Notes: generated by a model not told the origin, from the sequence alone. A stretch of DNA of 64,000 bases from CAZKUR01 sp964556005 (GCA_964556005.1 CAZKUR010000013.1:7376-71375), one strand, 5' to 3'; numbered from the stretch's first letter, positions 53,671-63,642 are shown. Numbers and translations are program-made.

Positions 53671-55152
53671 CTATTTCAAGAGTATCATCTTCTTAACCTC
53701 AGAAGATATCTCTCCGGTTATCCGGTAAAAGTACACGCCGCTTCCCAGTAAATAATTGTTGAAGGAAAGATCAAGCCGGTATTCTCCTGCTTTCTTAAAA
53801 CCTTTTTCAAGTATTCCGATTCTTTCGCCGATTGAATTGTATAAATCAATTTCGATGAACTGAGGAATTGAAACCATATATTTTATTGTAGTTGTCGGAT
53901 TAAATGGATTGGGATAATTTTGAAATAAATAAAATCCGGAAAAGGTCTGAGGAGAAACAGAAGTTGAATCTACATAAAGATTTGAAATAAAATTTTCAAA
54001 GACAGTAAAAAGCTGTTGGTTATCAACTTCATTGAATTGATATCCGTCATCTTTATTTAGACCTTGAGGTACATACTGCCAAACAATCGCCGCATCCGAT
54101 CCTGAATTTTTTATCATATCCAAATATTCTTTATAGAATTTAACCTTCTCATATCGTGTTCCGAATTCTCCAAGCAATGCAGGCTTGCTAAATGATGAAG
54201 CAATATTGACATGATCGTTTATCCATGTATTACCGGCTATGTTGTTCATCTTCCAAGCTTCCGCATAAAGATGAAAAGATGCATAGTCTATATTTTTCAA
54301 TTCGGTGTTGTTATAGAAGCTTGTTCCTTTGTACCCGTTAAAAAGGAAATACGAACTGTTATAAAACAAATCAACATTTGAATAATGGTTAGAAGAAATA
54401 TCATAACCAATTTCACCGGTAGTTAAAAGATGATTAGAATCGATGGATTTAAAATAAGCGCTCATTTCATTATACCAATTTAAAATTACTTGTGAATTTT
54501 CATCAGGATTTTCTGCTTCGTTCATCAATTCAAAACTGAAAATAGACGGATCATTTTTATATAAAATATTAGTAAAAGAATTCTTGCGATTCAAAATTGT
54601 ATAAAGATAATTTTTGTACCATGCTTTAATTGAATCATTTGTAAAAAAATCATTATGATTATAATTACCGGAATTTTCTAAATATTGATTTGCCCATACT
54701 AAGTACTGCGGAATTCCTCCAAAATCCTTTTGATTATTTTCCAAAGTAAGGATAACCTTTACATTATAATCATTTGCTTTTGAAATGATATAATCCAAAG
54801 CCTTAAATCCATTTTCAGAATATTTATAAGGAGCATATCTAATTACCCCTTGCACATTTTCCGAATCACTATCGTTAAATGCCCATGTTCGTACAACTTT
54901 AAATCCGTAATCCTTTGCCGTTTTAAAAACATCATCGATAAAATGTCTTTTTGTTGATCCGGAATAAATAGATTGAAGATAATATGCGTTAAAACCGAGG
55001 AATCTAAACTCTGTGCTGCCTAAATAAAATTTAGAGCTTTTAATAGTAACAAAATCTTGCTGGGGAAAAATTTGGAATTGCAAAGTAAAAATTAAAATTA
55101 TCAGAAAGTTCGTCCAACTTTTTTTGCAAACCCAATTAAGTAATATATTCAT
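53671..55152 (-). CDS. Secreted GH5-type beta-mannanase/cellulase-like enzyme with T9SS sorting domain
   Basis: 493 aa. A signal peptide ends near IFPQQ. A (beta/alpha)8 barrel follows with KVVRTWAFND, the acid/base Glu in FELMNEAENP and the nucleophile Glu in LLGEFGTRY, in the manner of GH5 mannan endo-1,4-beta-mannosidases. The last ~85 residues (FQNYPNPFNPTTTIKYMV, GSGVYFYRI, KKMILLK) are a type IX secretion C-terminal sorting domain. The enzyme would be exported across the outer membrane and cleaved or anchored at the surface. The substrate is likely mannan or a related glycan; the exact one is not decided. Confidence 0.88.
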   Translation of the reverse strand: MNILLNWVCKKSWTNFLIILIFTLQFQIFPQQDFVTIKSSKFYLGSTEFRFLGFNAYYLQSIYSGSTKRHFIDDVFKTAKDYGFKVVRTWAFNDSDSENVQGVIRYAPYKYSENGFKALDYIISKANDYNVKVILTLENNQKDFGGIPQYLVWANQYLENSGNYNHNDFFTNDSIKAWYKNYLYTILNRKNSFTNILYKNDPSIFSFELMNEAENPDENSQVILNWYNEMSAYFKSIDSNHLLTTGEIGYDISSNHYSNVDLFYNSSYFLFNGYKGTSFYNNTELKNIDYASFHLYAEAWKMNNIAGNTWINDHVNIASSFSKPALLGEFGTRYEKVKFYKEYLDMIKNSGSDAAIVWQYVPQGLNKDDGYQFNEVDNQQLFTVFENFISNLYVDSTSVSPQTFSGFYLFQNYPNPFNPTTTIKYMVSIPQFIEIDLYNSIGERIGILEKGFKKAGEYRLDLSFNNYLLGSGVYFYRITGEISSEVKKMILLK

Positions 55153-55528
55153 ATCTACCTAAAATGAGTAAAAAGGTAAATCATATAAGTTATTTCACAT
55201 TTATGTCATCTCTTGGGATTTTGGATCTCTTTCTCTTCTTTTCTTTTAAATAATTTCATGCTCACAGAGTCCGCCAGACTCTGCGAAGTCTGGAGACCTT
55301 CGGCATTTTTTATATATCGATTTTGCTGAGCTTTAAATTCTGAAGTTTTAATTTTATTTTTTAAGCCAAGGGCTGATATTATTAAAAAACATCTCTTTAA
55401 ATAAAAGTTCATAAATCCCGATAGGGGTGAAATAATCCTTAATTTATCATTCACAGTTATTGTATTTTTTATGAAGCATGATTTGGACTTCTGATTTATT
55501 TGGTTTTGCGATAACCATATTAACGTGT
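55153..55528. other. Non-coding interval with repeat-like sequence
   Basis: 376 nt without a believable gene. A hairpin lies at 55274-55293 (given separately), followed by CTTCGGC and a T run. A patch around 55409-55435 (ATCCCGATAGGGGTGAAATA) has the look of interspersed non-coding repeats in related genomes. Nothing else was recognised. Confidence 0.45.
55274..55293. repeat. Hairpin element in the GH5-EamA spacer
   Basis: CCAGACT and AGTCTGG pair perfectly around a CTGCGA loop. The next 20 nt contain CCTTCGGCATTTTTT, so the whole may serve as a terminator for the EamA gene or be a mobile repeat unit. Confidence 0.5.
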
Positions 55529-56443
55529 TCAAGTTTTAACTTTGGCAGCTTGAACTTTGCTCTTAACATTTCCGCTCTTTACAATTGCAACACCTGTAAA
55601 AATAATGATTGCAGCTAAAATAATCTCCGGCGTTAAGGCTTCATTGAGAACAAGCCAGCCTAAAAATAATGCAATTACAGGATTAACATAAGCATAAGTT
55701 GAAACAAGTGACAAAGGAAGATGAGCAATTGCATAAATGTATGAAGCATACCCTATAAAAGAACCTACAAAAATTAAATAAGTAAACGCAAAAAAACTGT
55801 TTTGGTCAAAGGAAAATTTTGAAAACTCTCCTAAAAATCCTCCGGCAATCACCTGTAAAATTCCGCCGGACAGCATTTGAATTGAAGCGCTCATTAAAAG
55901 ATTAGTGTTAATCTTTTTATATTTTGAGTAAACGGTTCCGGATGACCAAGCCATTACTGCAAACATCATCCCGGCAACACCTAAAATATTTTTGGGATCG
56001 AAGAGATATTTGAAATCGCTTCCGAATATTAATAATACACCGGACAATCCAAATAATAGTCCAATAATAATTTTTAGATTTAATTTAGCTCCCCTTATAA
56101 TAAAAGTTTCAATACCTACAATCCAGAAAGGAAGCGTAGTAATAAATAACGAAGCCAACCCGCTCGGGATCCACTGCTCGCCGAATACAACGAACCCATT
56201 TCCCAATCCAATTAAGGCAACTCCGACTATGATGATATGCTTTAAATCTTTTTTATCGGGAAGCTTAATTCCTCTAAATCTTAAGATAACAATAAAGATA
56301 CTTCCGGCAATTAACCATCTGAATCCTGCAAAAAGAAAAGGAGGCAGATGACCGACACCGACTCTAATTGCAAGGTAGGTTGTTCCCCAAACAATGCAAA
56401 TTGCTATCCAGGCTGCGTAGGCTTTAAAATTTGTTTCTTTCAC
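55529..56443 (-). CDS. EamA/DMT-superfamily transporter
   Basis: 304 aa with ten TM helices in two EamA repeats. The first repeat starts AYAAWIAICIVWGTTYLAIRVGVGHLPPFLFAGFRW and the second lies around AWSSGTVYSKYKK to SLVSTYAYVNPVIALFLGWLVLNE, the usual exporter pattern of RhaT/YedA-type metabolite carriers. The substrate is unknown (amino acids or nucleobases are typical). It is monocistronic, divergent from nothing, 57 nt from the ABC ATPase gene. Confidence 0.9.
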   Translation of the reverse strand: MKETNFKAYAAWIAICIVWGTTYLAIRVGVGHLPPFLFAGFRWLIAGSIFIVILRFRGIKLPDKKDLKHIIIVGVALIGLGNGFVVFGEQWIPSGLASLFITTLPFWIVGIETFIIRGAKLNLKIIIGLLFGLSGVLLIFGSDFKYLFDPKNILGVAGMMFAVMAWSSGTVYSKYKKINTNLLMSASIQMLSGGILQVIAGGFLGEFSKFSFDQNSFFAFTYLIFVGSFIGYASYIYAIAHLPLSLVSTYAYVNPVIALFLGWLVLNEALTPEIILAAIIIFTGVAIVKSGNVKSKVQAAKVKT

Positions 56444-56500
56444 AGGTTAAAAGAGTAAAGTGAATAGTAAAATAAAAATGAAATTTATAGATAAAAGCGA

Positions 56501-57289
56501 TTATAACCACGAAAGTACTTCTTCTTTTTGATCGTCGTCTCCTGAAACAATATCGACAAAAACTTCCTCAAGCGATTGATAGGTTTCTTTGTTTATTTCA
56601 TCTTTAATTTTTTTACGGATGTCTTCGGTTCTGCTTTGATAAACTATCTTACCTTTGTTAATTATTGCAACTTCATCTGTTAAGTCTTCTATGTAGGAAA
56701 GAATATGAGAAGTGATTAAGATTGTTTTGTCCTTTTCTTTCAGAATAGTAAGGAGTTTCTTTAATTTAACAACAGTTAATACATCCAGTCCGTCAAAAGG
56801 TTCATCAAGGATTACCAAATCCGGGTTATGTAAAAGTATCGATGCCAGGGCGATTTTCTTTTTCATTCCTTTTGAATATTCGGATATCAGCATAAACCGA
56901 TGAGAATTCATTTCGAAATAATCGAAGAGTCTATCTATTCGTTCTTCAATTGTATTTTTATCGAGCCCGTATATTTCACCGACAAACCTAAGTTGTTCCT
57001 CGCCTTTTAGATAAATAAAAAGATCATCAGTATTTTCAAAGAGAATGCCCATTTTCTTTTTTATATTGATGCTTTCTTCTTCAAGCACCTCACCGAAAAT
57101 TTTGATCGAGCCTTCATCCGTATCCAGCAAGTTTGCAATACAATTGATAGTAGTGGTTTTACCGGCGCCGTTCGGGCCTATTAAACCGAATATACTGCCT
57201 TGCGTTACTTTAAAATTTAATTTATCCAGGGCTTTCAAATCTCCAAAATTTATACCGATTGAATTAATTTCCAGAATGTCTACCGGCAT
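56501..57289 (-). CDS. ABC transporter ATP-binding protein (ABC-2 exporter)
   Basis: 262 aa. Walker A is GPNGAGKTT, the signature is YSKGMKKKIALA in place of LSGGQ, and Walker B is LVILDEPFDGLD, followed by the switch His in ITSHIL. This is a CcmA/NatA-like ATPase. The permease gene overlaps its start by 10 nt, so the two work together, probably as an exporter or membrane-reorganising system. Confidence 0.93.
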   Translation of the reverse strand: MPVDILEINSIGINFGDLKALDKLNFKVTQGSIFGLIGPNGAGKTTTINCIANLLDTDEGSIKIFGEVLEEESINIKKKMGILFENTDDLFIYLKGEEQLRFVGEIYGLDKNTIEERIDRLFDYFEMNSHRFMLISEYSKGMKKKIALASILLHNPDLVILDEPFDGLDVLTVVKLKKLLTILKEKDKTILITSHILSYIEDLTDEVAIINKGKIVYQSRTEDIRKKIKDEINKETYQSLEEVFVDIVSGDDDQKEEVLSWL

Positions 57290-58969
57290 ACGTTGATGAT
57301 CCTTTCTTTTCTTTTTATTAAAATCTTTGCAAATATTGAGTTTATTCTTTCCTGTGAATAATAAATCTTCAAACTAAAAATTAAAAGTATTATTGAGACA
57401 AATATTTTGAATACGCCTGAAAAATCCTTTATCATTGGATAACATAATCCGATTAAAATTGAAGCCGACAAAAGTGTTATAATAAAGCTCCAAAAAGTAA
57501 CATTTGAACCGGTCAATCCGTAAAGATTAACTCGCTTAGGAAAGTAAATCGACAACAAAGTCCCGGCTGCACTGCCCGAATGATATAAAATAATTATCAA
57601 GCTTATGAATAATAGAAAACCGGCGGGCTTAATGCCGGTGATTATCAGCATAATCAAAGCAAATAAAATATTAAAAATCAAAATAATGTTGAAAGGAAAT
57701 GTTTTGGAGCGAATTAAATAGCTGTACGAAATTGGCCGGTAGAAATAATTTATAACTCCTTCATAATCGTACCGGAAGAAATTCCCGCAGTACTGTAGGA
57801 TTATCAATATATGCATAAACAAGAAAAACATTTGCATTATTAATAAAACATGATGTAACCCTAATTTTGATACTCCATCGCTTAATACCATCCAAGCTGT
57901 GTAGATATAAAAATAAATTATAACTCCGTAGTTTAAAAGTTCCCTTGGCGAACGGAATGTATAATGCAGTTCTTTTTTAATTATCGGATTGCTTACATAC
58001 CTGTCAACCAATTTTGTTATAAAATTTTGTTCGTGCTTCGAACTTTTTTCATGCCCAGGCTTTGCAGCAGTATTAATTATTCTTAGAATATGGAGATTTA
58101 CCTCAGAAATCAAAAAAAGAAATATGAAAAAATATAAAGCTGAGGTAATAAAAAATTCTCTCGAATGTCCCTGCGAAACATATTTTGCAAAAATTCCCGA
58201 TGGAAGCCAGCCGGTAAAGCTGCTTAATAAAAATATATTATGACTGTTATGGAAAAATCGGATAAGAAAATTTAAAGCNNNNNNNNNNNNNNNNNNNNNN
58301 NNNNNNNNNNNNNNNNNNNNNNNNNNNNNNNNNNNNNNNNNNNNNNNNNNNNNNNNNNNNNNNNNNNNNNNNNNNNNNTAAAGCAAAAAGCAGCACTATC
58401 GATAAATAAAGAAATACCCTTTTTAATTTTTTATTCTTTATTATAAAAAGATATATATTCCTGACAAGCATTATTATTCCGCTGATAGAAAAGACAAATA
58501 AAATCAAAATAAAAACGGACATGAAAAATCTTCCGGCAGAATCAAAACCGCCGGCAGTAAAGAATGCTGCGAAATAGAATGGAACGAATAGTAAATTAAA
58601 AAATTCAAAAATACCGGCACCTATTTCTAGCAAAACAATTTTTCTTAATGTAATCGGATAATAGATAAGCTTTGACGAAATATTTGAGGAATAATCTGAG
58701 CTATTGATAAATAATGAAGCAAGGATATTTGAAATAAAAAGAAGAAATAAAATCGTGTTTAAGACCGGGATAAAATTCTTGTCGCCGGGATGAATTTTCG
58801 ATTTAAATAAAAGTGCAAGCATCCCGCCGCTTATGAATGCATTTAAAAATATATAAATAATAGCTGCAGCGGTTAAAATCTTTACCCAAGTTGCGTTTTT
58901 TTTGAATGAGTTAAACAAAATATTTTTGTTCAGGCGGAAAAGGACTCTAATAATTTTAATATTTCCCAT
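57280..58969 (-). CDS. ABC-2-type permease, interrupted by an assembly gap
   Basis: Two open parts on either side of a run of 100 Ns read as one membrane protein. The N-terminal part (58969 to 58379, ~197 aa) has about five helices beginning MGNIKIIRVLFRLNKNILF. The C-terminal part (58278 to 57280, ~332 aa) has many more, ending RKERIINVCR. Frames differ across the gap because its true length is unknown. The protein is at least about 530 aa and would be the membrane subunit of the ATPase behind it. Confidence 0.75.
58279..58378. other. Assembly gap (100 Ns)
   Basis: Exactly 100 undetermined bases, the usual placeholder for a scaffold gap of unknown size. It falls inside the ABC permease gene. 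Confidence 0.99.
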
Positions 58970-59184
58970 TTAATTATAACAGTACAATTACTACTAAAGA
59001 ATTTGAAGACTAACAAATATGTTAAGAATTTCAAACAGCAATATAAAAACTTTCTGATAGTGAATAATTATGATTTTCGGAATTAAATCTAAACAAATTA
59101 TTCAAGCATAGTAAAAATATTCTTTTTACCAGAAGAAAATTTTACCAATGTGACGGATAAAATATTCAAATCGAATAACAAGAC

Positions 59185-59192
59185 TATTTTTG
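59185..59192 (+). promoter_or_regulatory. Candidate -7 element for the DUF2269 gene
   Basis: TATTTTTG matches TAnnTTTG and lies 33 nt upstream of the ATG at 59226. The rest of the 58970-59225 divergent interval is AT-rich without further recognisable sites. Confidence 0.4.
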
Positions 59193-59225
59193 TAAATTAA
59201 ATAAGAACCAATTAGAGGAAACATC

Positions 59226-59684
59226 ATGTACGACTTTTTAAAATTCATCCATGTACTATCCGTCATTATTTTTTTAGGTAATATTACAATCGGAATTTTC
59301 TGGAAAGCTCAGGCCGAGAAGAAAAAGGATCCGAAAGAGATTGCATTCACTTTTCAGGGAATAATAAAAGCGGATAGAATTTTTACTATGCCTGCAATAT
59401 TTGGAATCCTCATCGGTGGATTCGGAGCCGCCGGTGTTCATTATCTATCGGTTTCCGGTACTCCGTGGATTTTATGGTCGTTCATTTTGCTGATTATTTC
59501 CGGTGCTGCTTTCATGGCTAAGGTAGTTCCTGCCCAGAAAAAGATATATGCCTTGGCAAGCGACGAGACTAAATTCAACTGGGATGAGTATGATAAATTA
59601 GTTAAAGATTGGAATCTATGGGGAACGATTGCAACTATCGCTCCGTACATTGCTTTAGTTTTAATGATTTTTAAACCCAGTTAA
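59226..59684 (+). CDS. DUF2269-family integral membrane protein
   Basis: 152 aa with four helices. MYDFLKFIHVLSVIIFLGNITIGIFWK is the family start, and TPWILWSFILL and WNLWGTIATIAPYIALVLMIFKP close it; His and Trp positions are as in DUF2269 proteins. AGAGGA precedes the ATG. The function is unknown; a redox or heme-related membrane role is sometimes suspected but not shown here. Confidence 0.85.
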   Translation: MYDFLKFIHVLSVIIFLGNITIGIFWKAQAEKKKDPKEIAFTFQGIIKADRIFTMPAIFGILIGGFGAAGVHYLSVSGTPWILWSFILLIISGAAFMAKVVPAQKKIYALASDETKFNWDEYDKLVKDWNLWGTIATIAPYIALVLMIFKPS

Positions 59685-59800
59685 TTTATTGGCTTTCAAC
59701 AAAAATAGAATAAATCGAAATGAAAGATTGAACTTTATGTTTCTTATCAAAATTTGAAGGTGCATCTTTTAAATTGTAAAATCCGAACAAGAATATTTTT

Positions 59801-59837
59801 GCCGCTAATTCGCGAATGATATTAGCGCATTGGCGGC
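59801..59837. repeat. Imperfect inverted repeat after the DUF2269 gene
   Basis: CGCTAAT (59803-59809) and ATTAGCG (59821-59827) pair exactly; outer GCCGC/GCGGC can also pair with a bulge. It is GC-rich against an AT-rich background and lies between convergent gene ends, so it is either a terminator or a dispersed repeat. Confidence 0.5.
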
Positions 59838-59874
59838 ATTCAAAAATTTAAGTTACAAACTCTACAAAGTAAAA

Positions 59875-60333
59875 TCACATTATCAACGACTTCAAATTCT
59901 GCACGTAAGCTTCCGCTCCACCCTGCTGGTAACCGGTTTGTGCAATTATTTGTCCCTTTGGATTTAAAAGAAAAATAGTTGGAAAACCCTGAACTCCAAA
60001 TTTTTGTGCAAGCTGCCTGTTATAATAAATCGTTGCATCTGACTGTTGAATCTTTTCAGGAAAATCTATTTTAACGAGAACTAAATTGTTATCTGCGTAT
60101 TTCTCGAATGGTTCCTGTGAAAAAACTTCCTTATCCAAACGTTTACACCACACACACCAATCAGATCCGGTAAAGTCGACAAGGATTGTTCGGTTTTCTT
60201 TTTGTGCAACTTTCATTGCTTGACTGAGATCGGTATACCATTTCAGGCTGGAATTGCTGTTTTTACTGCATCCCCAAAATAAAAGTAAATTTAAAAGTAT
60301 AATTGCGGATAAAATTCTTAAGGCAAATTTCAT
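59875..60333 (-). CDS. Thioredoxin-fold lipoprotein
   Basis: About 152 aa. Lipoprotein signal ending LLFWGC, then a thioredoxin fold with DWCVWCKRLDKEVF (CxxC active site), FGVQGFPTIFLLNPKG with the cis-Pro, and a short C-terminal helix. ATG 60333 is chosen over a TTG at 60351 because AAGGAAAGTGA precedes it and the signal starts MKFALR. It would act as a periplasmic disulfide reductase or oxidase in the Thioredoxin_7/DsbD-C group. Confidence 0.88.
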   Translation of the reverse strand: MKFALRILSAIILLNLLLFWGCSKNSNSSLKWYTDLSQAMKVAQKENRTILVDFTGSDWCVWCKRLDKEVFSQEPFEKYADNNLVLVKIDFPEKIQQSDATIYYNRQLAQKFGVQGFPTIFLLNPKGQIIAQTGYQQGGAEAYVQNLKSLIM

Positions 60334-60435
60334 TTCACTTTCCTTGTTCAATAAATTCTAAATTATCAATGTGTTGGATGAAATAAATCACTATAGGATT
60401 CATGTTGATATATTAAAACTTATTTTTTAGCAAAA

Positions 60436-61941
60436 TTAAGTACCTTCTGAGGAAACTTGATTTCGAAGCTTACTTCTTTTAAAGCCATAAGAGAAATACA
60501 CTACCATTCCAACAATAAGCCACAACCCGAAACGCAGCCATGTAATCCAGGGCAAACCAAGCGCTAAGTATAAACAGGATGCAATTCCAAGTATCGGAAT
60601 TACCGGAACCCATGGGGTTCTAAATGGTCTTTTTCTTTCCGGTTCCCTTTTCCGAAGAATAATTATTCCGGCACAAACAAGCATAAATGCAAATAAGGTT
60701 CCTATATTTGTCAAATCAACCATTTCATCTATAGTTGTAAACATGGCAACCAATCCGACTACAAGCCCTGTTGCAATTGTAGTAACATACGGTGTTCTGT
60801 ATTTCGGATGCACTTTTGCAAAACTTTTCGGAAGCAGTCCGTCTCTCGCCATCGAAAAGAAAATTCTCGGCTGTCCCAATTGAAAAACCAAAAGCACAGC
60901 AGTATGGGCTATAACCGAACCAAAAGCAATTATACCGATAATCAGGTCTCCGTATTTTTCAATATGCGCATATTGCATTGCAAGAGTTAACGGCTCAGCC
61001 TGGCTTGTTGCTAAAGTTTGAACTAAAGCTTTGTATGGAATTATCCCCGTAAATACCATTGCAACGAGAATGTAAATAATAGTACAGATTATCAACGAAC
61101 CGATTATTCCAATAGGCATATCCCTTTTGGGATTTTTCACCTCCTCCGCAACGGTTGAAACGGCATCGAATCCTATGTAAGCAAAAAATACCACTGCAGC
61201 ACCGGCCTGAATACCTTTCCATCCATTCGGTGCAAAAGGTGTCCAATTTGCAGGCTTGACATAAAAAAATCCAACAGCAACAAAAATCCCCAATACAACA
61301 AGCTTTATTATAACCATTATTGTAGTCATCCGGGAACTTTCTTTTATACCCATGACGAGAACAACTGTTATCGCAGCAACAATTAAAAATGCAAACAGGT
61401 TAAAGACAATCGGTATTCCGAATATGTGAGGAGCATGTTCGAGCAGTCCGGGAATTTTTGTAGCAGTCCTGTAATCGATTATAAGCCAATCGGGAATGTT
61501 AATTCCGAATCCGGCAACAAACGTTTTAAAATAGTTTGCCCAGCTAATTGCAACAGCAACATTGCCTACGGCATATTCAATTATCAAGTCCCAGCCGATA
61601 ATCCATGCGACAAGTTCGCCCAGTGTTCCGTAAGAATAAGTGTAAGCGCTTCCGGAAATCGGAACCATAGCTGCAAATTCGGCATAGCAGAGGGCCGCAA
61701 ATCCGCAGGCAACTGCAGTTAGAACAAATGATAACATTAAAGCAGGGCCGGCACCCGGCCGGGCAAAATCTCCTGCTGCGGCAGTTCCTATGGTTGCAAA
61801 AATTCCTGCTCCGACAATTGCACCTATCCCAAGCATCACGACATCAAATGCTCCAAGGACCCTTTTTAGCTGGTGTTCAGGTTCTTCCCCTTCTTTTATA
61901 AGAACGTCTAATTTTTTTGTTCTGAAGATCTGAGGTAACAA
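60436..61941 (-). CDS. APC-family amino acid permease (cationic amino acid transporter-like)
   Basis: 501 aa with about 12-13 TM helices. LGAFDVVMLGIGAIVGAGIFATIG is the APC TM1 signature, and AEFAAMVPISGSAYTYSY the TM3 motif. AYIGFDAVSTVAEEVKNPKRDMPIGI marks the CAT/YfnA branch. It imports amino acids by proton symport or exchange; substrate specificity is not readable. Upstream is the inverted-repeat element, downstream the thioredoxin lipoprotein. Confidence 0.92.
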   Translation of the reverse strand: MLPQIFRTKKLDVLIKEGEEPEHQLKRVLGAFDVVMLGIGAIVGAGIFATIGTAAAGDFARPGAGPALMLSFVLTAVACGFAALCYAEFAAMVPISGSAYTYSYGTLGELVAWIIGWDLIIEYAVGNVAVAISWANYFKTFVAGFGINIPDWLIIDYRTATKIPGLLEHAPHIFGIPIVFNLFAFLIVAAITVVLVMGIKESSRMTTIMVIIKLVVLGIFVAVGFFYVKPANWTPFAPNGWKGIQAGAAVVFFAYIGFDAVSTVAEEVKNPKRDMPIGIIGSLIICTIIYILVAMVFTGIIPYKALVQTLATSQAEPLTLAMQYAHIEKYGDLIIGIIAFGSVIAHTAVLLVFQLGQPRIFFSMARDGLLPKSFAKVHPKYRTPYVTTIATGLVVGLVAMFTTIDEMVDLTNIGTLFAFMLVCAGIIILRKREPERKRPFRTPWVPVIPILGIASCLYLALGLPWITWLRFGLWLIVGMVVYFSYGFKRSKLRNQVSSEGT

Positions 61942-62000
61942 AAGATTATCCTTTGGTTTTATTATTAGAACAATTTTAAGTAACTCACAATGACAAGACC

Positions 62001-62110
62001 AGTCATTACGAATCCGGACTCATATTGCCAAAAAATTGTAGACCGGGTGAAGTAATCTCTCGCTATGTAAAAGTGAGATTGCTTCACTCGAAGACTCGTT
62101 CGCAATGACT
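62001..62110. repeat. 110-nt interspersed inverted-repeat element
   Basis: Outer arms AGTCATTACGAAT (62001-62013) and GTTCGCAATGACT (62098-62110) match in 11 of 13 positions. Inner arms GTGAAGTAATCTC (62047-62059) and GAGATTGCTTCAC (62075-62087) match in 12 of 13. The words GCAATGAC and GATTGCTTC are typical of short non-coding repeats scattered in many genomes. It fills the spacer between the permease and HAD genes. Confidence 0.7.
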
Positions 62111-62147
62111 ATTATTATACAATTAAATCTATTTCAATTTAATTCCT

Positions 62148-62783
62148 CTATAAAATTAATTCCTCCAGCGAATCAAAAACTTCAACTCCGCATTCCTCCA
62201 ACTTTGATTTGCTTTGATGCCCTGAAGCAATCAAAATACAATCGGCTCCGATTTCAGAAGCAACATCAAAATCATGTTTAGTATCTCCGATTAACAATGT
62301 TTCACCTTTCCCGTTGCCTAATTTTTCCATAAGATCGATGCCAAGCTCCAATTTGCTTGTTGCGTAAATATGGTCTAATCCAACAAGGTGAGTGAAATAA
62401 TGATTTATTTTAAATTGATTCACAATTTCTTCAAGACTGTGCTGTGAATACGCTGAAAGAATAGATTGGCCGACCTTTAACTTTGAAATTTTTTCTAAAA
62501 TTTTTTGCGCATCTTTGAATAAACTTACTTCTTTTTTACGAATTTCATATTCATTCATCCATTCCCTTCCCAATTCTTTAAACGGATAAATACTAAAATC
62601 CAATCCGGTCGCTTTATAATAATCTTCAACAGGAAATGTAAAAATATCTCTGTATTTTTTTAGAGTTAAAGGAGGAAGAGATCTTCTAAATAAGACTCCA
62701 TTAATTATATCAACGCATAATTCTGCATCGTTGAACAGTGTTCCGTTCCAGTCCCAGATTACATGCTTATATTTTTGAATCAT
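62148..62783 (-). CDS. HAD-superfamily hydrolase (phosphoglycolate phosphatase-like)
   Basis: 211 aa, HAD subfamily I with a helical cap. Motif I is WDWNGTLFND with the nucleophile Asp, motif II the Ser in ILSAYS, motif III the Lys in TSKLELG, motif IV IGDTKHDFDVA. The pattern matches Gph/PGMB-like phosphatases acting on small phosphorylated metabolites. The substrate is unknown. Confidence 0.9.
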   Translation of the reverse strand: MIQKYKHVIWDWNGTLFNDAELCVDIINGVLFRRSLPPLTLKKYRDIFTFPVEDYYKATGLDFSIYPFKELGREWMNEYEIRKKEVSLFKDAQKILEKISKLKVGQSILSAYSQHSLEEIVNQFKINHYFTHLVGLDHIYATSKLELGIDLMEKLGNGKGETLLIGDTKHDFDVASEIGADCILIASGHQSKSKLEECGVEVFDSLEELIL

Positions 62784-62914
62784 TCTTTTTTAATTAGCAG
62801 AATAGAATAAAAATAGTGTATGAATTATTTATTTCTTTGGAAAAGATAAATTAGGAAAAAAATATTTAAAATGTTGAAAGAATTAAAAATATTTTTTCTT
62901 TCATGTGAGTAATC

Positions 62915-63173
62915 TTATTTCGAAAGTGCCTTCATCTCCTCCCACATCCAGAATTTTTTTGGTTTTATTGATGTGCAGGCTTTACGGAAGAGATCGTAAT
63001 TGTAATTTATTAAATCTTCAGGTTCAAATGAGGATAAACAAATTTCTCTTTTACCCGGACTAGCAAATCTTTGTTCTCTTGATAATTCATCCCCGTTTAA
63101 TCTTAATAACGGACCAGTTTCTGTTATGCTTGTCTACTGTCCATTCATAATTGCTTATTTCTATTTCATTCAA
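62915..63173 (-). pseudogene. Small gene split by a frameshift at a G run
   Basis: The frame from TTG 63173 reads NEIEISNYEWTVDKHNRNW and SVIKIKR, then stops at 63086-63088. Dropping one G from the GGGG run (plus strand CCCC at 63090-63093) continues it as DELSREQRFASPGKREICLS to KFWMWEEMKALSK, ending at 62915. Joined, it would encode about 85 aa of unknown function. It is either a real pseudogene or a homopolymer sequencing error. The flanking parts of 62784-63250 hold nothing else recognisable. Confidence 0.5.
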
Positions 63174-63250
63174 TTTCTAAGACCTGTAGAAAATATTATC
63201 GAAGATATATAAATTTTCAATATTAATTTAAAGGAAGGTAAAAGAAGATA

Positions 63251-63517
63251 TCATAGCACCATGATCACCGCTTCGCTTTTATCGAGTTTTTCATAAACAA
63301 TATTCCTGACGACTTCATTCGGAACTTCCATTCTACAGTTCAAGCTGAAATACTTGCCATGCTTACTGATATTTGAAGGAGTAACCGAATATTCCAAACC
63401 GCTTGCCGCATGTTCTATCGCTTCAAGCATTTTATCTACGTTTTTGCCAATCACCTTATAGCCCCATTCACACGGATAATCAATTTCCGGCCTTCGGCTG
63501 TTTGAATCTAAAATCAT
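63251..63517 (-). CDS. DUF493/YbeD-family protein
   Basis: 88 aa. PCEWGYKVIGKNVDKMLEAI, SKHGKYFSLNCRMEV and the C-terminal EKLDKSEAVIMVL follow the YbeD ferredoxin-like fold. The role is unknown; E. coli YbeD lies near lipB. It is divergent from enolase. Confidence 0.85.
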   Translation of the reverse strand: MILDSNSRRPEIDYPCEWGYKVIGKNVDKMLEAIEHAASGLEYSVTPSNISKHGKYFSLNCRMEVPNEVVRNIVYEKLDKSEAVIMVL

Positions 63518-63642
63518 TTTGTCCTTAAATAAAGATTATCAATAAAATAATAATTATTTTTTTCATTTTAGCAAAGCCAAATCACTTGGGTTTAAAGAAA
63601 AAAATTGCTTGCCTGTATCACTTATTTAACAATCATTTTTGT

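Noticed and set aside
55206..55532. 108-codon open frame on the minus strand between the GH5 and EamA genes
   Set aside because: It begins at TTG without a ribosome site, runs through a hairpin and repeat-like DNA, and its protein has no plausible domain; treated as non-coding.
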